From IMG/VR virus record IMGVR_UViG_3300013132_000103, positions 1 through 38,886 of that record: a DNA stretch of 38,886 nt, one strand, 5' to 3'. Shown one piece after another: positions 1 to 7,708 of the stretch. The stretch comes from a virus. Within the stretch, counting starts at the first letter, position 1, and every line of letters starts with the position of its first letter. The notes under the pieces are model-generated. The model was given only the letters and a program-made list of their open reading frames with translations. It ran no database searches and was not told the origin of the DNA. The translations under genes were made by a program, and so were the position numbers.

Positions 1-1
1 A

Positions 2-220
2 AAGATAGCAATTGAGGTACAGGGCAATCAACATGAATCCTTTAATGAATTTTTTCATGATCATTCTAGACTGAAATATCTTCAAAGCATAAAAAGAGAT
101 GTCAAAAAAGAAAAATGGTTAGACATGAATGGATTTAAATTTCTTGAATTATACGAGAATGATTTGAAAAATTTATCACCACAATATATAGAAGAAAAAA
201 CTGGAATTTTAATTATTTAA
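2..220 (+). CDS. C-terminal end of a possible VSR/homing-type endonuclease (5' end outside window)
   Basis: An open frame runs from the left edge to a TAA at 218-220 and gives about 72 residues; the start lies outside the window. It contains AIEVQGNQH, then FFHDHSRL, an RDVKKEKWL stretch and NGFKFLELYENDL. This order (acidic-hydrophobic-Gln strand, His, then K/R-D-x-x-K-x-x-W and a final strand) resembles the C-terminal half of PD-(D/E)XK enzymes of the very-short-patch-repair/homing type often found in phages. Family assignment is by eye and only the end of the protein is visible. It is followed after 12 nt by a small gene on the same strand. Confidence 0.45.
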   Translation, partial: KIAIEVQGNQHESFNEFFHDHSRLKYLQSIKRDVKKEKWLDMNGFKFLELYENDLKNLSPQYIEEKTGILII

Positions 221-232
221 GTGTAAAATATT

Positions 233-499
233 TTGGTGACAAATAAAAAAAGTTTTAAATTACCAGAGTCTCTACTTAAACAAATTGATGAATGTAGCTT
301 CGGAGGATATATATTATTTAATTTCTCCAATAAAGGTGATCCACAAGTTTTTACAAAATTTGATAATCAAATAAATGCTATGGCGCTTTTATATTACGTT
401 AATACGTGGAGCCAAAGCGTAGACCAATTGAATTTAGAAGCCACAACAGACTTGATAATAAGAAAAAATAAAGAAGACGATTTTGACGATAAAGACTAG
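233..499 (+). CDS. Small hypothetical protein, acidic C-terminus
   Basis: 88 codons from a TTG at 233, or 87 from a GTG at 236; no ATG is available near the 5' end and no clear Shine-Dalgarno sequence precedes either start. A TAAAAT hexamer at 224-229 lies just upstream, so a leaderless GTG start is possible but unproven. The protein is mixed alpha/beta in appearance, with a hydrophobic GGYILFNF segment and an acidic tail rich in Asp, Glu and Lys. No family is recognised. It sits upstream of the strong promoter of the helicase operon and is probably the last gene of the preceding transcript. Confidence 0.6.
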   Translation: MVTNKKSFKLPESLLKQIDECSFGGYILFNFSNKGDPQVFTKFDNQINAMALLYYVNTWSQSVDQLNLEATTDLIIRKNKEDDFDDKD

Positions 500-511
500 T
501 TCTTATAAAAC

Positions 512-540
512 TTGACTTTTACTTTTTTTCTTGGTATCAT
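512..540 (+). promoter_or_regulatory. Sigma70-like promoter for the helicase operon, leaderless mRNA
   Basis: TTGACT at 512-517, 17-bp spacer, TATCAT at 535-540. Only 9 nt separate the -10 box from the ATG at 550, so a start point about 7 nt after the -10 would give a leader of 0-3 nt. No Shine-Dalgarno sequence can be present. The same architecture recurs before 5557, 10325 and 13954. Confidence 0.75.
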
Positions 541-549
541 ATATATTGA

Positions 550-2034
550 ATGATATATTCTCTTCAAGTAGAAAGACATGTCCTAAGCGGCTTGATAAAG
601 CATAAAGATTTATTCGCGGATGTAGACATTTTCTTAACGGAAAAAGACTTCTATAACGATGTACATTCTACAATATATGCAGTTATTAAAAATATAAACC
701 ACAAGGGGGAGGCCTTAGATAAAATATTGTTAGCAGAAAAGATTAAAAATTTAGGAATATCATTTAAAGACGAAATTAATATTTTTGATTATATTGATAA
801 TTTAAGTTTTTCTCAAATAACAGAACAGGCTACGATGGAGGCTTGCAAAGAATTAATAAAGCTAAGGGTAAGAAGAGAAATATCTCAAACAGCGGACAAA
901 TTAAAAGAGTACGTTACTAAAAATTCAGAAGATTCTTTAGATCAAATTATAGGGAAAATTGATCAGATTTATAACAAAAAAATATGCAGTTATTCAGAAA
1001 ACGATATTCCAACAAACATATTCGATGGAGTTGAGGATTTAATCGAAGAAATTGGTAACCAGCCGAAAGAAGACGCGGGACTTATAACGCCTTATTCTGA
1101 ATTTAATAGAATGTATGGCGGATTAAAAAATGGGAATATTTATGCAATAGCGAGCAGGCCTGGTCAAGGCAAATCTACATGGTTAAATGATATTTGTTTT
1201 AAGACCTCAATAAATCTTAAAAATAAAACCAAAACTCTAATTCTTGATACTGAAATGCAAACAATAGATATTCAGCTTAGAATGGTGGCGTCTTTAAGTG
1301 GCGTGCCAGTATGGTATTTAGAAACAGGAAATTGGAGAAAAAACGAAGAGATGACTAAGAAAGTTCGTGAAGCCTGGGGAAAAGTAAAAAATTATGAATA
1401 TTTTCACTACCACGTAGGGAATAAAAATATCGACCAAATATGTTCTATAATTCGTAGATGGTATCTTTCAAAAGTTGGAAGAGGTAACCAGGCAATGATT
1501 GCTTATGATTATATTAAATTAACTGGAGAAAAAGTAGGGCAAAATTGGGCAGAGCATCAAGCCATCGGGGATAAAATCGATAAACTAAAAAGAATTTCGG
1601 AAGAAGTAAACTGCCCAATAGTTACGGCAATGCAATTAAATAGGACAGGAGAAAGTTTTAATCGAAGGGCGAATGAAGTAGTCGATGATAGCTCGGTAAT
1701 TTCTCTTTCTGATCGGTTACAATGGTTTGCTTCATTTGTGGCAATTTTTAGGAGAAAAACTTTAGACGAGCTTTCTTTAGATGGAGAAGCTTTTGGCACC
1801 CACAAATTGATACCAACAAAAACCAGATTTCAAGGGAGAGACGCTGCGGGCCATCAAGATTTGGTGAGAAGACTAGACCAAACTGGCAAAGAAGTATGGG
1901 CGCAAAATTATTTAAATTATCAAGTTAGCAATTTTAATATAGAAGAAAGAGGATCCTTAAGAGACGTAGCAGAAAGACAAAGAGAGCAATATGAACTAAA
2001 TGATACAAATAGAAATGACGGAGAACTTTTATGA
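550..2034 (+). CDS. dnaB: DnaB-type replicative DNA helicase
   Basis: 494 residues, close to the usual DnaB length. The N-terminal region begins with the helical ERHVLSGLIKH pattern of the DnaB N-domain. The RecA-type ATPase core follows: Walker A GQGKST at about residues 205-210, a glutamate-containing LILDTEM strand, Walker B with AYDY around Asp320, and an H3-like MQLNR around Gln362. The enzyme should unwind the phage replication fork as a hexamer using ATP. It is the first gene of an operon and its ATG is placed at or beside the predicted transcription start, so translation is probably leaderless. Its stop overlaps the ThyX start (ATGA). It probably works with the adjacent primase and the family C polymerase encoded downstream. 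Confidence 0.95.
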   Translation: MIYSLQVERHVLSGLIKHKDLFADVDIFLTEKDFYNDVHSTIYAVIKNINHKGEALDKILLAEKIKNLGISFKDEINIFDYIDNLSFSQITEQATMEACKELIKLRVRREISQTADKLKEYVTKNSEDSLDQIIGKIDQIYNKKICSYSENDIPTNIFDGVEDLIEEIGNQPKEDAGLITPYSEFNRMYGGLKNGNIYAIASRPGQGKSTWLNDICFKTSINLKNKTKTLILDTEMQTIDIQLRMVASLSGVPVWYLETGNWRKNEEMTKKVREAWGKVKNYEYFHYHVGNKNIDQICSIIRRWYLSKVGRGNQAMIAYDYIKLTGEKVGQNWAEHQAIGDKIDKLKRISEEVNCPIVTAMQLNRTGESFNRRANEVVDDSSVISLSDRLQWFASFVAIFRRKTLDELSLDGEAFGTHKLIPTKTRFQGRDAAGHQDLVRRLDQTGKEVWAQNYLNYQVSNFNIEERGSLRDVAERQREQYELNDTNRNDGELL

Positions 2035-2687
2035 ATGTACAATTAATTTCAGTAACAAAACCTAAAATTAATAATATAGAAAAAGCCGAAGACTTAATCG
2101 CATATTGCGCCAGAGTCAGCAGTCCCTCCAATCAAATGAATATACAAACGGCTCCAAAATTATTAGGATTTTTAATTCAACACAAACATTGGTCACCGTT
2201 TGAAATGGTAGATATGACTTTAGAAATAGAAACCAGCAGAGCTATTGCGGCTCAGATTTTAAGGCATAGATCTTTTTCTTTCCAAGAATTTAGCCAAAGA
2301 TACAGCGAAGTTACTGAGCATGAAGATATTGAACTAAGAATGCAAGGAGATAAAAATAGACAAGTAGGCGAGAAGCTAATGCCATTAGGCACACAGGCAT
2401 TTGATAAGGTTAATGAACTATTGGTAGAGGCGCTCGCTCTTTCTCAACATTGTTACGAAACAATGATAGAGAATGGAATAGCAAAAGAAGTTGCAAGAAT
2501 GATATTGCCACTAACCGTTCAAACTAAAATATATATGAAAGGTTCACTTAGGAGTTGGATTCATTATCTAGAGCTTAGAACAGAACAAAATACGCAGAAG
2601 GAGCATAGACTAATTGCGGAAAAATGTAAAAAAATTTTTATCAAAGAATTTCCAACTATAAGTGAGGCATTACAATGGAAGAGTTAA
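2031..2687 (+). CDS. thyX: Flavin-dependent thymidylate synthase ThyX
   Basis: 218 residues, typical for ThyX. The diagnostic RHRX7S signature is intact: RHR at residues 78-80 and Ser88 in RHRSFSFQEFS, followed by QRYSE. The family methylates dUMP to dTMP using FAD, NADPH and methylenetetrahydrofolate, supplying thymidylate for phage DNA synthesis. Unlike the leaderless helicase upstream, this internal gene has a Shine-Dalgarno-like GGAG about 8 nt before its ATG. Its start overlaps the helicase stop and its end overlaps the primase start by 13 nt, so the genes are likely translationally coupled. Confidence 0.96.
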   Translation: MNVQLISVTKPKINNIEKAEDLIAYCARVSSPSNQMNIQTAPKLLGFLIQHKHWSPFEMVDMTLEIETSRAIAAQILRHRSFSFQEFSQRYSEVTEHEDIELRMQGDKNRQVGEKLMPLGTQAFDKVNELLVEALALSQHCYETMIENGIAKEVARMILPLTVQTKIYMKGSLRSWIHYLELRTEQNTQKEHRLIAEKCKKIFIKEFPTISEALQWKS

Positions 2688-3577
2688 ATGTTTATCAGGT
2701 TTTAACTGATTTAGGTTATCAACTCAAAGATTATGGGAAAGAGTTTAGGGCGAAGCCTTTGTATAGAGAAAGCGATAATGATACAGTCTTAAGAATATAC
2801 AAAGATACAGGAAAATGGTTTGACTTCAGTCAAAATATTAGCGGAGATATAAACTCTTTAGTATCCCTAACATTAAAACTTGATAGTCCAGATAAAGGAA
2901 AAGAATGGTTAAAAAATAAAAACTTTAATACAAATTCAATAAATTTTACTAAAAAACCTTTACTAAGAAGCACTAAAAAATTTGATATAGAACTTTTATC
3001 TAAACTAGATAAAGATCATAAATATTGGATAAATCGCGGTATTAGAAAAGATACATTAGATATTTTTCTAGGAGGATTAGCTTATACTGGTAAGATGAAA
3101 AATAGATACGTTTTCCCAATTTTTGATATAAATAAAAATATAATCGGATTCTCTGGAAGAGATACTAGACAAAACTCTACAATTAAATGGAAACATTTAG
3201 GGGAAAAAAATGAATTTTTATATCCAATATTTTTAAATAATAATATCATAACCGAAAAGAGAGAAGTAATTCTGGTAGAGAGTATCGGAGATATGTTAAA
3301 CCTATGGCAGAGTGGAGTACAAAATGTTATTGTTACATTTGGCGTTAATATTAGTTTAGCTATATTAAATTACTGCCTAAGAATAGATCCTAAAAAAATA
3401 TACATAAGTTTAAATGATGATTCAAAAAATAATAACGTTGGGAATCTCGCCGCAGATAAAGCCCTATCTAAACTTAAAAGATATTTTGATACAAAACAAT
3501 TGCAAATAAAATTACCATTTCAAAAAGATTTTGGAGAAATGACGCCAGAACAGATTAAAGAATGGAGTATTAAATGA
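2675..3577 (+). CDS. DnaG-type DNA primase with TOPRIM domain, zinc ligands missing
   Basis: 300 residues. The N-terminal 80 residues follow the layout of the primase zinc-binding (CHC2-like) domain (GKEFRAKPLY, then KWFDFSQNISGDINSLV) but contain none of its Cys ligands. The middle has the DnaG core pattern (RGI...TLDIFLGG, RYVFPIFD, IIGFSGRD). The TOPRIM motifs are ILVESIGD with Glu202 and the Asp pair in LNDDS at 248-249. The protein should make RNA primers for the replisome beside the DnaB helicase. It is much shorter than E. coli DnaG (581 aa) and lacks the C-terminal helicase-binding region. It overlaps thyX upstream and the next gene by ATGA; GGAG precedes that next gene. Confidence 0.88.
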   Translation: MEELNVYQVLTDLGYQLKDYGKEFRAKPLYRESDNDTVLRIYKDTGKWFDFSQNISGDINSLVSLTLKLDSPDKGKEWLKNKNFNTNSINFTKKPLLRSTKKFDIELLSKLDKDHKYWINRGIRKDTLDIFLGGLAYTGKMKNRYVFPIFDINKNIIGFSGRDTRQNSTIKWKHLGEKNEFLYPIFLNNNIITEKREVILVESIGDMLNLWQSGVQNVIVTFGVNISLAILNYCLRIDPKKIYISLNDDSKNNNVGNLAADKALSKLKRYFDTKQLQIKLPFQKDFGEMTPEQIKEWSIK

Positions 3578-4599
3578 TAATTTACCAAGGGCAACCAAAC
3601 AGAGCTTTCCCAAATATATTCTGTCTTCATAAAAAAGATAAAGATCCAGTTTGTTATGAATTTTCTACCCAATTTGAATTTCAAAACGACGAAGACGCAA
3701 AGTATATGGAAAATAATAGATTTATACACTATAATAAAAAATCAATAATTCCTAGATTTATCAATGACGAATATTTTAATCCCATTTCTATAAGGTTTAA
3801 ATCTTATCATAATCAACCAGAAATCGACAAAAACGATGAGATTGACTATGCATACGGCTTGTTTGAATCAAGTCGTATGTCGAAAAAAATAGAAGAAAAA
3901 TCTTTTACGATTATAGATCATCCGATAAATCAAATCCTAAATATTTATTATTATATCAAAAATAATATTATTTCAAAAGAAGAGATTGAAGCGTCAAAAC
4001 ACCTTTTAGAAATTTTTGATGACGAGCTTAAGGACGAAATAAAAAATTATAAAGTAGACCTTGATACTTTTTTTATCCCAAATTTATATGAAGAATCTTT
4101 AGATTTTAGAGTTACAAAAGATTTTTTTATTAAATACAAACAAGAGAGGGAGGGTCTTAGCTTAGAACAAGCAAGTGAAATCTTTCAAGACTATTATGCG
4201 AGGTATTACATATATATGCTTTTATGTAGCACTTCTCTTGATAAGCTATCGTGTATGGAAGAATGGGTTGATTATTATTTGAGCAATCCAACTCTAAAAG
4301 GATTATTAAAATATAAAAACATAGATTTTACATACAATAAAATGTTCACAAGCTGTTCAGAATTATCCCTAGAACATGATTTTTATGGCATAATGACTTC
4401 AAGGAAGACTTTACTAAAATCTTTGAATATCGCCTCTAATATAAATGATAAGATTTTCTTCGAACTAAGCCCTGGATTTACCCACTTTAGTCCTATGGAA
4501 AACTTTTCTTATAAAAGAAAAGAATTAGAATCTGCATTAGAAAAAGATATAAATTTTTTCGAACAAAAAAAACAAATATTTTATGAGCACGGGTGGTAA
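3574..4599 (+). CDS. Hypothetical protein of the replication operon
   Basis: 341 residues, starting at an ATG that overlaps the primase stop, with GGAG 7 nt upstream. No confident family. The protein is rich in Lys, Asn, Tyr and acidic residues, and is mostly helical in appearance after residue 100. It lacks transmembrane segments and nucleotide-binding P-loops. Two segments, IIDHPINQILNIYYYI and the later FYGIMTSRKTLLKSL, faintly recall sulfotransferase motifs (RDP..R..S.YYY and VGLTE..D.SL), but the N-terminal PAPS-binding loop is absent, so I do not assign that function. Its place between primase and nuclease suggests a role in DNA metabolism. Confidence 0.75.
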   Translation: MIIYQGQPNRAFPNIFCLHKKDKDPVCYEFSTQFEFQNDEDAKYMENNRFIHYNKKSIIPRFINDEYFNPISIRFKSYHNQPEIDKNDEIDYAYGLFESSRMSKKIEEKSFTIIDHPINQILNIYYYIKNNIISKEEIEASKHLLEIFDDELKDEIKNYKVDLDTFFIPNLYEESLDFRVTKDFFIKYKQEREGLSLEQASEIFQDYYARYYIYMLLCSTSLDKLSCMEEWVDYYLSNPTLKGLLKYKNIDFTYNKMFTSCSELSLEHDFYGIMTSRKTLLKSLNIASNINDKIFFELSPGFTHFSPMENFSYKRKELESALEKDINFFEQKKQIFYEHGW

Positions 4600-5524
4600 T
4601 AAAATTCTTTCTGCTTCGAGGATAAAAACCCTAGAAACTTGTTCCTGGGTTTATTGGAATAATTATCATATAAAAGCGCCTCAAAGTCAGAATGACGGCG
4701 CTCTCCGAGGCACGATATGCCATACGGTATTCGAAATCCTTTTAAATCCAAAACATAAATATCATTACGAAATTATAATTAAAAAAAATAGCGTTTCTGG
4801 CAGCAAGGCAATAGAAAGGCTAATAAAAAAGCTAACGATAAAAGCAGGACTTGATATTTCTAATCTTGAAATTTTAGACCAAATGATTATGGTCGGGCTA
4901 AAGCACGATTTCTTTGGAGAGGGAGGCAAAATTGTTAAACCAGAATATCCATTTGAAATTAAAAATGAAACCCCAAAATATCATATCAAGGGCTTTATAG
5001 ACAAGCCTATTAAAAAGAAGAAAGAAATGCATATAATTGACTATAAAAGCTCTAAATATAAATTCAGGGGAGATGATCTCGAAGCAAACATTCAAGCGAT
5101 GATGTATAGCTTAGCTAGTTTAAAAATATGGCCCAAGTTAAAGCCAATAGTTAAATTTTTGTTTCTTAGGTTTCCTAAACAACCAATCCAAGAGCTTACC
5201 TTTACGGAGGACCAAATAAAAGGGTTTGAGCATTATTTAGAACATATTAATGATTATGTAAATAAATTTGATGAGAAAGCCGCTCAAGCAAATTTTGCAT
5301 CGGATAATCACAAGAATAAATGGATGTGTGGGATAGGGAGCTGGAAATGTCCCTATAAGGATAAATATACATATTATGTAAAATTAAACAGCAATAATGA
5401 AATAATCGAAACAAGCCTAAAAGATGATTTTACAGAAACGGAAGGATTTAAAATAGAGAAAAAAGAGTATCATGGATGCCCGAAGTTTAATAGCACAAAG
5501 GGGAAAGACGATTTTTTAGATTGA
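4583..5524 (+). CDS. Cas4/RecB-like PD-(D/E)XK exonuclease with Fe-S cluster cysteines
   Basis: 313 residues. It starts with LSASRIKTLETC, the typical entry of RecB/AddB/Cas4-type nucleases. It has an RGTICHTVFE helix, Asp140 in GFIDKP, and the catalytic D-Y-K at 153-155 in IIDYKSS. The QAMMYSLA segment matches the QxxxY motif. Four cysteines, Cys20, Cys249, Cys256 and Cys299, match the one-plus-three arrangement that binds a 4Fe-4S cluster in Cas4 and AddB. The expected role is 5'-3' or 3'-5' processing of DNA ends during phage recombination or replication. It overlaps the preceding gene by 17 nt and is the last gene of operon A. No cas1/cas2 genes or repeats are nearby, so it is not part of a CRISPR locus here. 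Confidence 0.87.
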   Translation: MSTGGNKILSASRIKTLETCSWVYWNNYHIKAPQSQNDGALRGTICHTVFEILLNPKHKYHYEIIIKKNSVSGSKAIERLIKKLTIKAGLDISNLEILDQMIMVGLKHDFFGEGGKIVKPEYPFEIKNETPKYHIKGFIDKPIKKKKEMHIIDYKSSKYKFRGDDLEANIQAMMYSLASLKIWPKLKPIVKFLFLRFPKQPIQELTFTEDQIKGFEHYLEHINDYVNKFDEKAAQANFASDNHKNKWMCGIGSWKCPYKDKYTYYVKLNSNNEIIETSLKDDFTETEGFKIEKKEYHGCPKFNSTKGKDDFLD

Positions 5525-5549
5525 TTTTCTAATAAAAGTATTTTATACT
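5521..5549 (+). promoter_or_regulatory. Sigma70-like promoter for the polymerase operon, leaderless mRNA
   Basis: TTGATT at 5521-5526 (overlapping the stop codon of the nuclease gene), 17-bp spacer, TATACT at 5544-5549. Seven nt later comes the ATG at 5557, so the predicted transcript starts at, or one base before, the initiation codon. Confidence 0.72.
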
Positions 5550-5556
5550 TAATAAA

Positions 5557-6306
5557 ATGATACCGTTGTTTAAATCTCATTACTCTTTAGGTAGATCAAT
5601 ATTGACTTTAGAGGATAAACCAGAAAAAGATGAATATCCCGACTCAATTATTCAAATAGCAAAAGAAAATAATATTAAAAATATATTTTTGGTCGAAGAT
5701 AATATGTCATCTTTTTTAGAGGCGTATACGAATACAAAGAACAATAATATTAAATTAAATTATGGAGTAAGGATTTCTATTACAGACTTAATGACAGAAA
5801 AAACGGAAGAGTCAAAACAAAAAACTTCAAAAATAATTATTTTTATGAAAAATAAAAGTGGCTATGAAGCTCTAACAAAAATGTTTAGCTTGGGCGCGAA
5901 AGAAGGCTTTTACTATGAGCCCAGAATAGACTATTCAACACTATTAAAATTTTGGAGTCAAGATTTAATACTAAGCGTGCCATTTTATGACTCTTTTATA
6001 TTTAATAATACTTTAAAAAACTCCATATGCATCCCGCAATTTCAAAATATTAAACCTATATTATTTCTAGAAGATAACGATTTACCATTTGATGTGATTA
6101 TTAAAAACAAAATATTAAATTTCTCTCAGCAAAATAAGTTAAATATATTTAACGTAAAAAGCATATATTACAATCAAAAGAAAGATTTTAAAACATATTT
6201 AACTTTTAGATGCATAAATAATAGAAGTGTTTTAAATAAACCAGACCTAGAGCATATGTCTAGTAATGAATTTTCATTTGAAAGCTGGAAAGAGAGAGAA
6301 AGATGA
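5557..6306 (+). CDS. dnaE (N-terminal part): Split DNA polymerase III alpha: degenerate PHP domain
   Basis: 249 residues matching the N-terminal PHP region of bacterial DnaE. The best matches are the start LFKSHYSLGRSIL, then a SGYEALTKMFSLGA..GFYYEPRIDY block, and a terminal block ending NEFSFES, the usual link to the polymerase palm. The PHP metal ligands are lost: the HxH..H of the first motif reads LFK..H, and the TDHG motif reads VEDN. Phosphoesterase activity is therefore unlikely, and the domain is probably structural, as in E. coli alpha. The catalytic remainder of the polymerase is encoded at 7701-10289, three genes away. The first gene of operon B, it has a predicted leaderless start and no Shine-Dalgarno sequence. 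Confidence 0.85.
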   Translation: MIPLFKSHYSLGRSILTLEDKPEKDEYPDSIIQIAKENNIKNIFLVEDNMSSFLEAYTNTKNNNIKLNYGVRISITDLMTEKTEESKQKTSKIIIFMKNKSGYEALTKMFSLGAKEGFYYEPRIDYSTLLKFWSQDLILSVPFYDSFIFNNTLKNSICIPQFQNIKPILFLEDNDLPFDVIIKNKILNFSQQNKLNIFNVKSIYYNQKKDFKTYLTFRCINNRSVLNKPDLEHMSSNEFSFESWKERER

Positions 6307-6866
6307 ACGTGCAAGATCCAGAACAAATAGTAAATAAATACGGCCAAAAAGTAAACCAATATGGTTGTAAAGGCAAGCAAAGGTCTGATAACGAAGACCG
6401 CTCAAGTGGGTATAGAGATATGATTCACAGAGGGGATGGTCTATATTCAACAGATATAGATTTAATGTGCATAAAGCATTTGTCAGAAACAGAATTCCAA
6501 GTGGTGGCTGGATTAGAGCTTACTTTAATAGAAGACCATTCCAGAAGACCCGCAAATAATTATTTCGCTAGAATTATGGAGAGATATAGAAAAGATGCTC
6601 AGGGAAAATACAGCGTCCACATCACGAGATGTTGCTCGGCGCCATCAATAATAGTTGCATTTTCTAGAGATCTTATGAATTTTTACTTGTATAATTTAAC
6701 CAAAGATAATAACATATGGTGTTATCAAAATAAATTAAGGCATCTAGAGTGGCATTACAAGATAAGAGACCGCCGTCCGCCGAAAGATTTATATAGTAAA
6801 AATAAGATGGATTCTTATAAAGAAGAATTTATTGTGGAGGTCCCAGAATGGATGAGCACTTATTAA
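6303..6866 (+). CDS. Hypothetical protein inserted in the split polymerase; possible PD-(D/E)XK fold
   Basis: 187 residues; the ATG overlaps the stop of the PHP gene (ATGA) and is preceded by purine-rich AGAGAG. The N-terminal 40 residues are polar. A GDGLYSTDIDLMCI strand followed by VVAGLELTLIE resembles the D...(D/E)-x-K core of small phage PD-(D/E)XK nucleases, but the lysine position is Thr. A WCYQNKLRHLEWHY segment and a basic RDRRPPKDLY stretch follow. A nuclease or former homing endonuclease would fit its position inside a broken polymerase gene, but this is inference. It ends with MSTY, overlapping the exonuclease gene by 19 nt. Confidence 0.72.
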   Translation: MNVQDPEQIVNKYGQKVNQYGCKGKQRSDNEDRSSGYRDMIHRGDGLYSTDIDLMCIKHLSETEFQVVAGLELTLIEDHSRRPANNYFARIMERYRKDAQGKYSVHITRCCSAPSIIVAFSRDLMNFYLYNLTKDNNIWCYQNKLRHLEWHYKIRDRRPPKDLYSKNKMDSYKEEFIVEVPEWMSTY

Positions 6867-7486
6867 GATATAATAAAAATAAAAAACTTATTTTTATTGA
6901 TTGCGAAACCTTTAATCTTTGTTTAAACTTTTGCCATAATCTTCCTTGGCAAATTGCGATGATTAAAGCGCAAGGGGATCAAAAAATTGATCAAAAAAAT
7001 TTTTATTTAAAGTGGCAAACAGAATTAAAAATAAGCCAAGATGCTGCAAAAATTACAAGATACGATCATAAAAAAGTACAAAAAGAAGGCAAAGATCCAA
7101 AAGAAGTATTTCCAACAGTAAAAGATTGGCTAGACCATGCGGATTATATAATTGGACATAATATTTTAGGATTTGATCTTTACCTTATAAAAGAGTATTA
7201 TAGATATATGGGTTGTAATTGGCATCATTTAATAAATAAATTTATTGACACTAATGCCCTGGCAAGAGGCATAAAATATGGCATTCCGTATTCTCCAAAA
7301 GATAATCTTCTTGAATATCAATATAAGATATGCCATACAAAAAAGAAAAATATAAAAAGCTCCTTAATTACTTTAGGCAAAGAAAGTGGAATTGAACATG
7401 ATTATGAAAAACTTCACGATGCAATAAATGATTTAGATTTAAATGTTAAAATATGGAACAAACTTAAATGGCAATTGGAGATATAA
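6848..7486 (+). CDS. DnaQ-like DEDDh 3'-5' exonuclease (proofreading subunit)
   Basis: 212 residues with all three Exo motifs: Exo I IDCET with Asp18 and Glu20, Exo II IIGHNILGFDLYLI with Asp110, and Exo III LHDAINDLDL with His190 and Asp195. This is the DEDDh form used by the epsilon subunit of DNA polymerase III. It should remove misincorporated 3' nucleotides, using two metal ions, for the family C polymerase whose gene flanks it on both sides. A strong GGAGGT at 6835-6840 lies 7 nt before the ATG, the best ribosome site in the operon. I see no clear clamp-binding motif. Confidence 0.92.
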   Translation: MDEHLLRYNKNKKLIFIDCETFNLCLNFCHNLPWQIAMIKAQGDQKIDQKNFYLKWQTELKISQDAAKITRYDHKKVQKEGKDPKEVFPTVKDWLDHADYIIGHNILGFDLYLIKEYYRYMGCNWHHLINKFIDTNALARGIKYGIPYSPKDNLLEYQYKICHTKKKNIKSSLITLGKESGIEHDYEKLHDAINDLDLNVKIWNKLKWQLEI

Positions 7487-7489
7487 TTT

Positions 7490-7708
7490 ATGGCTTCATT
7501 AGATGATATATATGATATGCTCCAAAAATTTGATGGAGCTAATATAGAATATTTGCTAATTACCATACAAAAAGGCAAAAAAAACGGTAAAGCAGATGTT
7601 TTCTATAGCTTAAAGGATAAAAATTCTATGAGAGTTTTAATAGGCGGGCTAAATAAATTTACAGAACAAATAGACAAAATAGAAGACGAAATGGATAAAG
7701 ATGAATGA
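7490..7708 (+). CDS. Small hypothetical acidic protein of the polymerase operon
   Basis: 72 residues from an ATG with a good Shine-Dalgarno-like GGAGAT about 8 nt upstream. It shows a short helix (DDIYDMLQKF), a beta hairpin (IEYLLITIQKGKKNGKADVFYSL), and an acidic amphipathic C-terminal helix ending DEMDKDE. No family is recognised. Its place between the proofreading exonuclease and the polymerase core, overlapping the latter by 8 nt, suggests a small replisome accessory protein, for example something like the theta subunit, but no sequence likeness supports that. Confidence 0.7.
   Translation: MASLDDIYDMLQKFDGANIEYLLITIQKGKKNGKADVFYSLKDKNSMRVLIGGLNKFTEQIDKIEDEMDKDE

Noticed and set aside
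221-229. GTGTAAAAT as another late promoter box before the gene at 233
   Set aside because: It differs from the consensus, lies in the early half, and its distance to the TTG or GTG start does not match the 8-nt rule.
3898-4450. Sulfotransferase identity of the 3574-4599 product
   Set aside because: Only two faint motif likenesses are seen and the N-terminal PAPS-binding loop is missing.
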